NCBI GenBank assembly: GCA_946188175.1
Contig: CAMHUJ010000159.1
Location: 1 to 5,190 of the forward strand
DNA: 5,190 bases
Direction: 5' to 3'
Origin: an uncultured Ruminococcus sp.
GTDB taxonomy: Bacteria; Bacillota; Clostridia; Oscillospirales; Ruminococcaceae
The notes beneath the pieces are model-generated. The model had not been told where the DNA came from and did not search any database. It saw only the letters and a program-made list of their open reading frames with translations. Positions 1 to 5,057 of this stretch are shown here, in pieces. How positions within the stretch are numbered: the first letter of the stretch is position 1; every line of letters starts with the position of its first letter. The translations under genes and the position numbers were made by a program.

Positions 1-61
1 ACTTGCAAAAATCTGATCTGACTGTCATTTTCGCGGTCTGACCGAAAACGGAGGAATACGC

Positions 62-496
62 ATGAACCGGACAGAACTCATGGAGCTGCTGCCGCACCGG
101 AACAGTATGCTGCTGCTCGACGAAGCAGAGCTGATCGACGGTGCCGCGCACGGAAAGAAGAAAATCACAGGAGAGGAATGGTTCTTAGACGGACATTTTC
201 CGGGACATCCGGTCGTGCCGGGTGTGATCCTCTGCGAGATCATGGCGCAGTCGGTCTGCGTCTGCATGGCGAAGCAGCCGGACGGCTCCCAGCCGCTGAC
301 GCTGTTTACCGGACTTGACAAGGTCAAATTCCGTCATCCGGTCGTGCCGGGCGACGTCTTTGAAACGAAATGTGAGATCATCAAGAACCGCGGTCCCTTC
401 TACTGGGCAAAGGGTGAAGGCTTTGTGGATGGCAAGCGCTGCGTCAGCGCCGAGTTTTCATTTGTGATCAAACCGCAGGAGGAGGCAGAGGTATGA
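62..496 (+). CDS. fabZ: 3-hydroxyacyl-[acyl-carrier-protein] dehydratase FabZ
   Basis: FabZ removes water from 3-hydroxyacyl-ACP to give trans-2-enoyl-ACP, the third step of each cytoplasmic type II fatty-acid elongation cycle. The 144-residue product has the usual family length and a single hot-dog fold. The signature DGHFPGHPVVPGV begins at residue 43. His45 and Glu59 lie 14 residues apart, as the catalytic His and Glu do in characterised FabZ proteins. The N-terminal LLPHRNSMLLLD and the later KVKFRHPVVPGD stretch are also typical. The ATG is supported by GGAGG at 50-54, seven bases upstream. The gene overlaps accD by four bases (ATGA), so the two are probably translationally coupled within a fatty-acid operon that begins upstream of the window. 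FabA is unlikely, given the FabZ-type motif and the acc context. Confidence 0.96.
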   Translation: MNRTELMELLPHRNSMLLLDEAELIDGAAHGKKKITGEEWFLDGHFPGHPVVPGVILCEIMAQSVCVCMAKQPDGSQPLTLFTGLDKVKFRHPVVPGDVFETKCEIIKNRGPFYWAKGEGFVDGKRCVSAEFSFVIKPQEEAEV

Positions 497-1311
497 GTAC
501 GCTGAAAACGATTCTCAATACCATTACGGGCAATGTCGAACAGCCGCCGCGTATCTGCAAAAAATGCAATGCGGAAATTCCGTATGACAAATATCTTGCG
601 AACCACTGCATCTGTCCGGAATGCGGCGCATATTTCCGTATGCGCGCCGTAGAACGGCTGGATGAAACGGTCGATAAGGGCAGCTTTCAGGAAATCGACC
701 GCAAGCTGAAATCCAAGAATCCAATCGACTTTCCGGATTATAAGGAGAAGCTCGACAAAGCGGAAAAGGCAAGCGGACTTGCAGAGGGCGTTGTCTGCGG
801 CACCGCAAAAATCGACGGCTCGGACTGCGCCCTGTTCATTATGGATTCCGCATTCATGATGGGCAGCATGGGAACCGTCGTCGGCGAGAAGATCACGCGG
901 ATCTTTGAAAAGGCAACTGCGCTCAGACTGCCGGTCATCGGCTTCATCACATCCGGCGGCGCGAGAATGCAGGAGGGCATCTTCTCCCTCATGCAGATGG
1001 CGAAGGTCTCCGGTGCCGTCAAGCGGCATTCGGACGCCGGTCTGCTCTATATCGCCGTCCTGACCGACCCGACAACGGGCGGCATCACCGCCAGCTTTGC
1101 GATGCAGGGCGATATCATCATTGCGGAGCCGAAGGCACTGATCGGCTTTGCAGGACAGCGCGTCATCGAGCAGACGACCGGCGAAAAGCTGCCCGCAGGC
1201 TTCCAGCGTGCAGAATTCCAGCTGGAGCACGGCTTTGTCGATATCATCGAGGAGCGTCCGCGCATGACCTATACGCTCTCCAAGCTCCTGAAGCTGCACA
1301 GCCCGCGCTGA
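493..1311 (+). CDS. accD: Acetyl-CoA carboxylase carboxyltransferase subunit beta AccD
   Basis: AccD is the beta half of the carboxyltransferase that moves CO2 from carboxybiotin on AccB to acetyl-CoA, giving malonyl-CoA; it works as an alpha2beta2 complex with AccA. The 272-residue protein starts with the diagnostic four-cysteine zinc ribbon (Cys22, Cys25, Cys41, Cys44). The crotonase-like carboxyltransferase domain follows, with GSMGTVVGEK at 124-133, SGGARMQEG at 154-162, LTDPTTGG at 190-197, ASFAMQGD at 200-207 and EPKALIGFAG at 212-221, followed by QRVIEQT. The family is usually about 280-300 residues, so this is slightly short but complete. The ATG overlaps the fabZ stop by four bases and has purine-rich GGAGG and GAGG sequences just upstream. 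Its partner accA lies 621 bases downstream, which is unusual because accD and accA are normally adjacent. Confidence 0.97.
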   Translation: MSTLKTILNTITGNVEQPPRICKKCNAEIPYDKYLANHCICPECGAYFRMRAVERLDETVDKGSFQEIDRKLKSKNPIDFPDYKEKLDKAEKASGLAEGVVCGTAKIDGSDCALFIMDSAFMMGSMGTVVGEKITRIFEKATALRLPVIGFITSGGARMQEGIFSLMQMAKVSGAVKRHSDAGLLYIAVLTDPTTGGITASFAMQGDIIIAEPKALIGFAGQRVIEQTTGEKLPAGFQRAEFQLEHGFVDIIEERPRMTYTLSKLLKLHSPR

Positions 1312-1328
1312 TCCCCCGGAACGCCGCG

Positions 1329-1633
1329 ATGAAAAAGAACAGTTCCTTTCACGAACGCAGGCGCATCTGCTTCGGTGCATCGCATCCCGGCGCAGTCCGT
1401 CGTTCCGGCAATGCCGGCGGATATGATTTCCCGTATATCGCATATCACGAATCGTTCGCCGCAGACTGTCTGGAGATCACACCTATCATCGCCGTCGTGA
1501 TCGGCATGGGACTGATTATGCACTGCTCGACAGCGAACAGAACAGCTTATCCGATTACGGTCTGTTTGCACTCGGCATCTTTGCCGTCAACCGTGCATTT
1601 GCACTGTCGGCACAGGCGGTCAACAATGCATCC
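1329..1633 (+). pseudogene. Probable frameshifted 5' part of a membrane-protein gene
   Basis: This fills the first half of the gap between accD and accA. An open frame from ATG 1329 (weak GGA as ribosome site) runs to a TGA at 1635-1637, but its product does not read like one protein. Residues 50-63 (ITPIIAVVIGMGLI) look like a membrane helix, after which the frame turns into unlikely sequence. The next frame then takes over from about 1517 with a good protein sequence, including LLDSEQNSLSDYGLFALGIF (about 1523-1582), and continues without a stop into the 1634-1906 ORF. Before about 1440 a third frame also has genome-like codon use (for example IPAQSVVPAMPADMIS). The simplest reading is a small membrane-protein gene broken by one or more indels, with the clearest break near 1505-1525. 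I do not recognise the family. Sequencing error, or non-coding DNA with chance ORFs at the 5' end, remain possible. Confidence 0.45.
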
Positions 1634-1906
1634 GTGAAGAAGCGGATCGCATCGGATATTGATTATGCAAGGGAATTTGCCGTCAAATATCCGGAGCAGG
1701 CATATATCTGCCGCGAACTGAATGCACTCTACACATTGAATCCGGATGCGGTTCCGGCGGATGAAATCCGCAAACGGTATGAAGCAAGAGAACGCGGTGA
1801 CCAGCGGAAGGTAGGCATCTTCGGTTATGTCCTGTTTGTTCTGTTTCTGCTGCTCTCGGCAGCATTCACCGGCTTTCTGATATGGGCATACTGCGAAACA
1901 ACTTAA
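1634..1906 (+). CDS. Hypothetical small membrane protein, or 3' remnant of a frameshifted gene
   Basis: I do not recognise this 90-residue product. It has a charged soluble part (about residues 1-60) containing YPEQAYICRELNALYTLNPD and a basic stretch, EIRKRYEARERGDQRK. A strongly hydrophobic C-terminal helix follows, GYVLFVLFLLLSAAFTGFLI (residues 64-83), predicting a one-pass membrane protein. The codon use matches the neighbouring acc genes. The only start before the body is GTG 1634, which forms a GTGA overlap with the stop of the upstream frame and has no convincing Shine-Dalgarno sequence. Protein-like sequence in the same frame extends upstream to about 1517 with no ATG, so the true protein was probably longer and this is the intact 3' part of a broken gene. 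The stop lies 26 bases before accA, so the region is co-transcribed with the acc genes. Confidence 0.5.
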   Translation: MKKRIASDIDYAREFAVKYPEQAYICRELNALYTLNPDAVPADEIRKRYEARERGDQRKVGIFGYVLFVLFLLLSAAFTGFLIWAYCETT

Positions 1907-1932
1907 CGAAAAATGAAAGGCAGGGACTCCGC

Positions 1933-2718
1933 ATGTCTGAGACAAAAACAGCCTATGAGCGCGTGCAGGCTGCACGAAACGGCAAGCGTCCGATGGGTTC
2001 TTATTATATCGAGCATATGGTAGACGATTTCGTCGAGCTGCACGGTGACCGCCGCTACGGCGACGATCCGGCAATCGTCGGCGGCATCGGCTATATCAAT
2101 CATATTCCGGTTACAGTGATCGCAATGGAGCGCGGTGATACGATTGAGGACCGCATGAAGCGGCATTTCGGCTGTCCGGAGCCGGAGGGCTACCGCAAGG
2201 CACTCCGTCTGATGAAGGAAGCCGAAAAATTCCACCGCCCTGTGATCTGCTTCATCGGCAGCTCCGGCGCATACTGCGGCATCGGTGCCGAAAAGCGCGG
2301 TCAGGGTCTGGCGATCGCCGAAAATCTTTATGAAATGATGGGACTGAAAACACCGGTGATCTCGGTTGTCGTCGGCGAAGGCGGCAGCGGCGGCGCACTG
2401 GCGCTCGGCGTCTGCGATACGGCAATCATGCTCGAAAACGCCGTATATTCTGTCATTTCGCCGGAGGGCTGCGCAAGCATCCTCTGGAAGGATTCGTCCA
2501 AGGCACCGGAGGCGGCAGCGCATCTGCGCCTGACCTCCTACGATCTGCTGAGCTTCGATGTCGTCGAGAAGGTCATCCCCGAGGCGGGCAAGACCGACCG
2601 CGAAATCTGCTCGGCACTGAAAACGATCCTGCTGGATGAGATCGCAAAGCTGAGCGGGCTGACAAATGAAGAACTGCTCGATCACCGCTACGAAAAATTC
2701 CGCAAGATCGGCGCATAA
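1933..2718 (+). CDS. accA: Acetyl-CoA carboxylase carboxyltransferase subunit alpha AccA
   Basis: AccA is the alpha subunit of acetyl-CoA carboxylase carboxyltransferase and partners AccD; its domain supplies the carboxybiotin side of the active site. The 261-residue product has the short Firmicutes form. Conserved blocks in order are ELHGDRRYGDDPAIVGG (35-51), PEGYRKALRLMKEAEKF (84-100), GAYCGIGAEKRGQG (112-125), the glycine-rich oxyanion loop VGEGGSGGALALG (147-159) and SPEGCASILWKD (176-187). The start at 1933 follows AGGGA at 1922-1926. An in-frame ATG at 1882 would add 17 uncharacteristic residues and overlap the preceding ORF, so it was not chosen. Where homologues usually read DTPGA before YCGIGAE, this protein has GSSGA (109-113). 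The gene is last in the operon and is followed directly by a terminator. Confidence 0.96.
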   Translation: MSETKTAYERVQAARNGKRPMGSYYIEHMVDDFVELHGDRRYGDDPAIVGGIGYINHIPVTVIAMERGDTIEDRMKRHFGCPEPEGYRKALRLMKEAEKFHRPVICFIGSSGAYCGIGAEKRGQGLAIAENLYEMMGLKTPVISVVVGEGGSGGALALGVCDTAIMLENAVYSVISPEGCASILWKDSSKAPEAAAHLRLTSYDLLSFDVVEKVIPEAGKTDREICSALKTILLDEIAKLSGLTNEELLDHRYEKFRKIGA

Positions 2719-2732
2719 ACCGCAAAGAACAC

Positions 2733-2768
2733 AGAGGTGCAGACCCGAACGGTTTGCACCTCTTTTTT
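2733..2768 (+). terminator. Intrinsic terminator of the fab/acc operon
   Basis: A hairpin with 13-base arms (2733-2745 and 2751-2763) contains the perfect pair AGAGGTGCA/TGCACCTCT plus ACC/GGT, with a single G-U wobble between them. The loop is CGAAC (2746-2750), and a run of six T (2763-2768) follows. It starts 15 bases after the accA stop, so it ends the fabZ-accD-accA transcript and separates it from the two-component operon. Confidence 0.95.
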
Positions 2769-2860
2769 CGCATCCGGCGATGTCATTACAAAAGTATGAT
2801 CAAAACTATTATTATGAATGCGCGCACCTGTCGTTTCAATCGCCGAACCATTTTCAAATC

Positions 2861-2877
2861 ATCCGCCGAAGGCGGAT
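2861..2877. repeat. Perfect short inverted repeat (hairpin) at the edge of the heptad array
   Basis: ATCCGCC and GGCGGAT form a perfect 7-base stem around a GAA loop. There is no T-run, so it is not a terminator. It sits six bases before the heptad array. From memory this hairpin-plus-array pairing recurs in Ruminococcus intergenic regions, which would make it part of a dispersed REP-like element; that was not checked. Confidence 0.7.
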
Positions 2878-2882
2878 TCCGC

Positions 2883-2917
2883 AATTTCTCATTTCTCATT
2901 CCTAATTTCTAATTTCT
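2883..2917. repeat. Heptanucleotide tandem array, five AATTTCT-like units
   Basis: Five contiguous 7-base units read AATTTCT, CATTTCT, CATTCCT, AATTTCT, AATTTCT. Three are identical and two differ by one or two bases. The 7-base period is not a multiple of three and there is no coding frame, so this is a non-coding microsatellite-like array. On the minus strand it reads as AGAAATT units followed by the hairpin. Confidence 0.85.
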
Positions 2918-2950
2918 ATCAATCGCGTCGCAGCCGCACCGCAGCGCCTT

Positions 2951-2992
2951 ACTTCTAACTTTCACCTTCCTCCCTTCTGCTTCCTCCTTCCG
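2951..2992. repeat. Degenerate pyrimidine-rich heptad array
   Basis: Six 7-base blocks read ACTTCTA, ACTTTCA, CCTTCCT, CCCTTCT, GCTTCCT, CCTTCCG, approximating nCTTCCT. Nearly all bases are pyrimidines on the + strand (purine-rich on the minus strand). It shares the period of the array at 2883-2917 but has a different consensus and is more decayed. The period is visible but imperfect. Confidence 0.55.
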
Positions 2993-3024
2993 CAATAAAC
3001 GCTCCGCCCGATTTCAAAGTGCTA

Positions 3025-3053
3025 TTTACAAGACCGCCGTTTCGGTGTATAAT
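3025..3053 (+). promoter_or_regulatory. Sigma-A-type promoter of the two-component operon
   Basis: A TTTACA -35 element (3025-3030, five of six consensus bases) is separated by an ideal 17-base spacer from a perfect TATAAT -10 element (3048-3053). Transcription should start near 3060, giving an untranslated leader of about 79 bases before the response regulator. No clear operator repeat for autoregulation overlaps it. Confidence 0.88.
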
Positions 3054-3061
3054 ATAAGAAC

Positions 3062-3138
3062 AGAGGAAAATATGCGCCGGATGCGGTAAAAGACACGGCG
3101 CAGCCTTTCCGGCTGACCGGAACTCCGGAGGAAATATC
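3062..3138 (+). promoter_or_regulatory. Structured leader with alternative hairpins over the response-regulator ribosome site
   Basis: Several hairpins can form in this leader and they compete. GCGCCG (3074-3079) pairs with CGGCGC (3096-3101). CAGCC (3101-3105) pairs with GGCTG (3111-3115). TTCCGG (3107-3112) pairs with CCGGAA (3117-3122) across a CTGA loop. CCGG (3117-3120) pairs with CCGG (3125-3128), covering the start of the GGAGG ribosome site (3127-3131). The third stem excludes both the second and the fourth, the layout expected of a switch between an open and a masked ribosome site. No T-run follows any stem, so termination is unlikely. The function is inferred from sequence alone and the stems are short. 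Confidence 0.4.
3072..3089 (+). CDS. Possible five-codon leader ORF (MRRMR)
   Basis: ATG CGC CGG ATG CGG TAA follows a good ribosome site (AGAGGA, 3062-3067, four bases of spacing) only about 12 bases from the predicted transcript start. Three of its five residues are arginine. It overlaps the left arm of the first leader hairpin (3074-3079), so a ribosome on it could change the folding downstream. This may be chance; it is listed because position, ribosome site and overlap with structure agree. Confidence 0.3.
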   Translation: MRRMR

Positions 3139-3816
3139 ATGAAAATACTGATTATTGAAGATGAAAAGGTGCTGGCGGATTCGGTCCGGCTGATGCTGGA
3201 ATCCAGAGGCTTTGAAGCCGAGGCGGTCTACGACGGCGAAAGCGGCGAACAGTATGCGATGCTGAATATCTATGACCTGATCATTCTGGATATCATGCTG
3301 CCGAAGCAGAACGGCTATCAGGTCGCAAAGCATATCCGCGCCGCACACAATGCCGTGCCGATTCTGATGCTGACCGCAAAATCCGATATTGAGGATAAGG
3401 TCGAGGGACTGAACGCCGGTGCGGATTACTACCTGACCAAGCCCTTTGACGCGCGTGAGCTGCTCGCCTGCGTCAATGCACTGCTGCGGCGGCAGGGCTC
3501 GCAGGTCAACGAGCTGCGCTTCGGAAACACACGGCTCGATCTCGAATCCGCATCGCTGATCTGCGATGAGAACAGCGTGCGGCTTTCAGCAAGAGAATTC
3601 GAGGTCATGCGGATTCTCATGGTATCGGGTACGAACCATGTTTCCAAGGAAATGCTGCTGACGAAGGTCTGGGGCTTCGATTCCAATGCGGTCGAAAACC
3701 ATGTGGAGGCATATGTCAGCTTCCTGCGCAAAAAGCTCGCAAGCATCGGTTCCGATGTGCGGATCGAAGCGGTCCGGCGGCTCGGATATCATTTGGAGTG
3801 TGATGAAGCATGCTGA
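3139..3816 (+). CDS. OmpR/PhoB-family two-component response regulator
   Basis: This cytoplasmic DNA-binding regulator is phosphorylated by the partner kinase encoded directly downstream. The 225 residues match the family length. The N-terminal receiver domain (1 to about 115) has the acidic pair Glu7/Asp8, phospho-acceptor Asp51 in LIILDIMLP, Thr79 in LMLTAK and Lys101 in YYLTKPF. A winged-helix DNA-binding domain (about 125-222) has the typical LSAREFEVMRIL, VWGFDSNAVENHVEAYVSFLRKKL and VRRLGYHLE blocks. The ATG has GGAGG seven bases upstream. The gene overlaps the kinase by seven bases, which suggests coupled translation. The target genes and stimulus cannot be read from the sequence. Confidence 0.95.
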   Translation: MKILIIEDEKVLADSVRLMLESRGFEAEAVYDGESGEQYAMLNIYDLIILDIMLPKQNGYQVAKHIRAAHNAVPILMLTAKSDIEDKVEGLNAGADYYLTKPFDARELLACVNALLRRQGSQVNELRFGNTRLDLESASLICDENSVRLSAREFEVMRILMVSGTNHVSKEMLLTKVWGFDSNAVENHVEAYVSFLRKKLASIGSDVRIEAVRRLGYHLECDEAC

Positions 3817-5045
3817 AACGTCTGCGAATCAAATTTGTCATCGTGATCATGAGCATCGTCACGGTTCTGTTCATTGTCATATTCGGCTTCGTGCTGCATT
3901 TTACCAAACAGAATATCGAGCGCGAAAGCATCGAAACCATGCGTTCTATGGCATTCCGTCCGCCGGACGGTGAACCGATGCGCAAGCCGGACAAAAAGCC
4001 GGATAATATGCCGGATAATATGCCGGATAATATCCGCCTGCCGTTTTTTACCGTCGATATCACCGAGGACGGCAGTATTCTCACATCCGGCAGCGACTTC
4101 TTCGGTCTGACCGATGAGGCAACGCTGACAGAGCTTGTCCGTGAGGTCAGCGAAAGCAAAAAGCAGACCGGCATCCTTCCGGATTACGATCTGCGGTATA
4201 TGAAATCGGATATGCGCCGCATGAGCCGGATCATTTTCACGGATATTTCCAGAGAAAAAGCCATGCTGCGCGGGCTGCTCCGGAATGCGGTGATGATCGG
4301 TCTGAGCGGCTATGCGGTATTTTTTGTAATCAGTCTGCTGCTGGCAAAATGGGTGACAAGACCCGTTGAAAAAGCATGGAATGAGCAGAAGCAGTTTATC
4401 GCGGACGCCTCGCATGAGCTGAAAACGCCGCTGACGGTCATCATGACAAATGCGGAAATGCTCGAAGATACGGGGTATTCCGAAGGAGACCGTGCGCAGT
4501 TCACGCAGAATATCCTCTCGACTGCAAAACGCATGCGCAAACTGGTCGAGAGCCTGCTGGAGCTTGCGCGTCTGGACAGCAGCCGCACGCAGATGAAACG
4601 CGAACGCATGGATTTCAGCAAGCTGATCAATGACAGCATTCTGCCGTTTGAGCCGCTGTTCTATGAGAATCATATGGAGCTTGCAGCGGAGATCGAAGAC
4701 GGCATCACCATAGAGGGCGACAAGGAAAAGCTGCGGCAGGTTGTAACGATCATTCTCGATAATGCACTGAAATACTGCGATCCAGCCGACAAGGTAACGG
4801 TATGTCTGAAACGGCAGTCCGCGAGCTGCATCCTGCGTATTTCGGGGCTCGGCACGCCGCTTTCCAAAGAGGAATGCGAAAACATCTTCAAACGGTTCTA
4901 CCGTGTCGATCAGGCGCGGAACGACGGGCAGAGCTATGGGCTCGGGCTGTCGATTGCAGAGAGCATCATCCGTGAACATGCCGGAAAAATCTGGGCGGAA
5001 AGCGAAAACGGATACAATACATTTTTTGTATCGCTGCCGCTGTAA
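3810..5045 (+). CDS. Membrane-bound sensor histidine kinase
   Basis: This is the sensor partner of the upstream response regulator. The 411 residues contain a short cytoplasmic N-terminus, a first membrane helix (about 8-30), an extracytoplasmic sensor region (about 31-155), a second helix (about 158-179) and a cytoplasmic kinase core. The H-box is FIADASHELKTPLTV with phospho-acceptor His202; the N-box is ILDNALKY with Asn318; then come the F-box IFKRFYRVD (359-367) and G2 box YGLGLSIAES (376-385). Only about 22 residues separate the second helix from His202, so there is no complete HAMP domain. The G1 box reads SGLGTP (345-350), with Gly346 where an Asp, or sometimes Asn, is expected. The sensor carries four [KM]PD[NK] tetrapeptides (59-74). 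The ATG overlaps the end of the regulator gene by seven bases. The signal it senses is unknown. Confidence 0.94.
   Translation: MLKRLRIKFVIVIMSIVTVLFIVIFGFVLHFTKQNIERESIETMRSMAFRPPDGEPMRKPDKKPDNMPDNMPDNIRLPFFTVDITEDGSILTSGSDFFGLTDEATLTELVREVSESKKQTGILPDYDLRYMKSDMRRMSRIIFTDISREKAMLRGLLRNAVMIGLSGYAVFFVISLLLAKWVTRPVEKAWNEQKQFIADASHELKTPLTVIMTNAEMLEDTGYSEGDRAQFTQNILSTAKRMRKLVESLLELARLDSSRTQMKRERMDFSKLINDSILPFEPLFYENHMELAAEIEDGITIEGDKEKLRQVVTIILDNALKYCDPADKVTVCLKRQSASCILRISGLGTPLSKEECENIFKRFYRVDQARNDGQSYGLGLSIAESIIREHAGKIWAESENGYNTFFVSLPL
3986..4033 (+). repeat. 12-base in-frame tandem repeat in the kinase sensor domain
   Basis: Three perfect copies of GCCGGATAATAT (3998-4009, 4010-4021, 4022-4033) follow a diverged fourth unit, GCCGGACAAAAA (3986-3997). 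The unit is four codons, so copy-number change would keep the reading frame; the array encodes PDKK, then PDNM, PDNM and PDNI. It falls in the extracytoplasmic part of the kinase just after the first membrane helix. Confidence 0.9.
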
Positions 5046-5057
5046 GCGCGCTGCATT

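Larger units (their letters stand above)
2769..3024. other. Gene-free intergenic region with short repeats
   Basis: No credible gene lies between the terminator and the promoter of the two-component operon. ORFs crossing it are unlike any protein and run through the terminator. Its contents are an AT-rich start (about 2786-2820), the direct repeat CGCCGAA (2841-2847 and 2864-2870), a small perfect hairpin (2861-2877), an AATTTCT-type heptad array (2883-2917), a GC-rich spacer, and a pyrimidine-rich degenerate heptad array (2951-2992). Confidence 0.75.

Noticed and set aside
3..41. Open frame ending in LTVIFAV and a TGA at 39-41, possibly the C-terminus of an upstream gene
   Set aside because: Only 12 residues are visible and none match a family end that I recognise. 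It could equally be intergenic.
28..48. Imperfect inverted repeat TTTTCG-C-GGTC / GACC-GAAAA before fabZ
   Set aside because: It needs a two-base bulge and a three-base loop, has no T-run, and does not match a fatty-acid regulator operator that I know.
400..1443. Long minus-strand open frame opposite accD
   Set aside because: It is a shadow of accD: the product is rich in Arg, Cys and His in low-complexity fashion, matches no family, and accD is unmistakable on the + strand.
1505..1525. Programmed ribosomal frameshift joining the two frames in the accD-accA gap
   Set aside because: There is no slippery heptamer of the X XXY YYZ kind and no obvious stimulatory stem at the frame switch; an indel or sequence error is simpler.
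1903..2685. Minus-strand open frame opposite accA
   Set aside because: It is a codon-bias shadow of accA with no ribosome site, promoter or protein-like pattern.
2785..2812. ATTACA and TATTAT with 16-base spacing as a promoter for a transcript through the repeat region
   Set aside because: The -35 is a poor match, the area is simply AT-rich, and no gene or RNA structure with a terminator follows before the strong promoter at 3025.
2861..2877. The ATCCGCC/GGCGGAT hairpin as a second terminator
   Set aside because: There is no T-run directly after it on either strand, and the operon already ends at 2768.
2666..2905. Plus-strand ORF across the accA end and terminator
   Set aside because: It runs through a strong terminator hairpin and into heptad repeats, so it is not a plausible gene.
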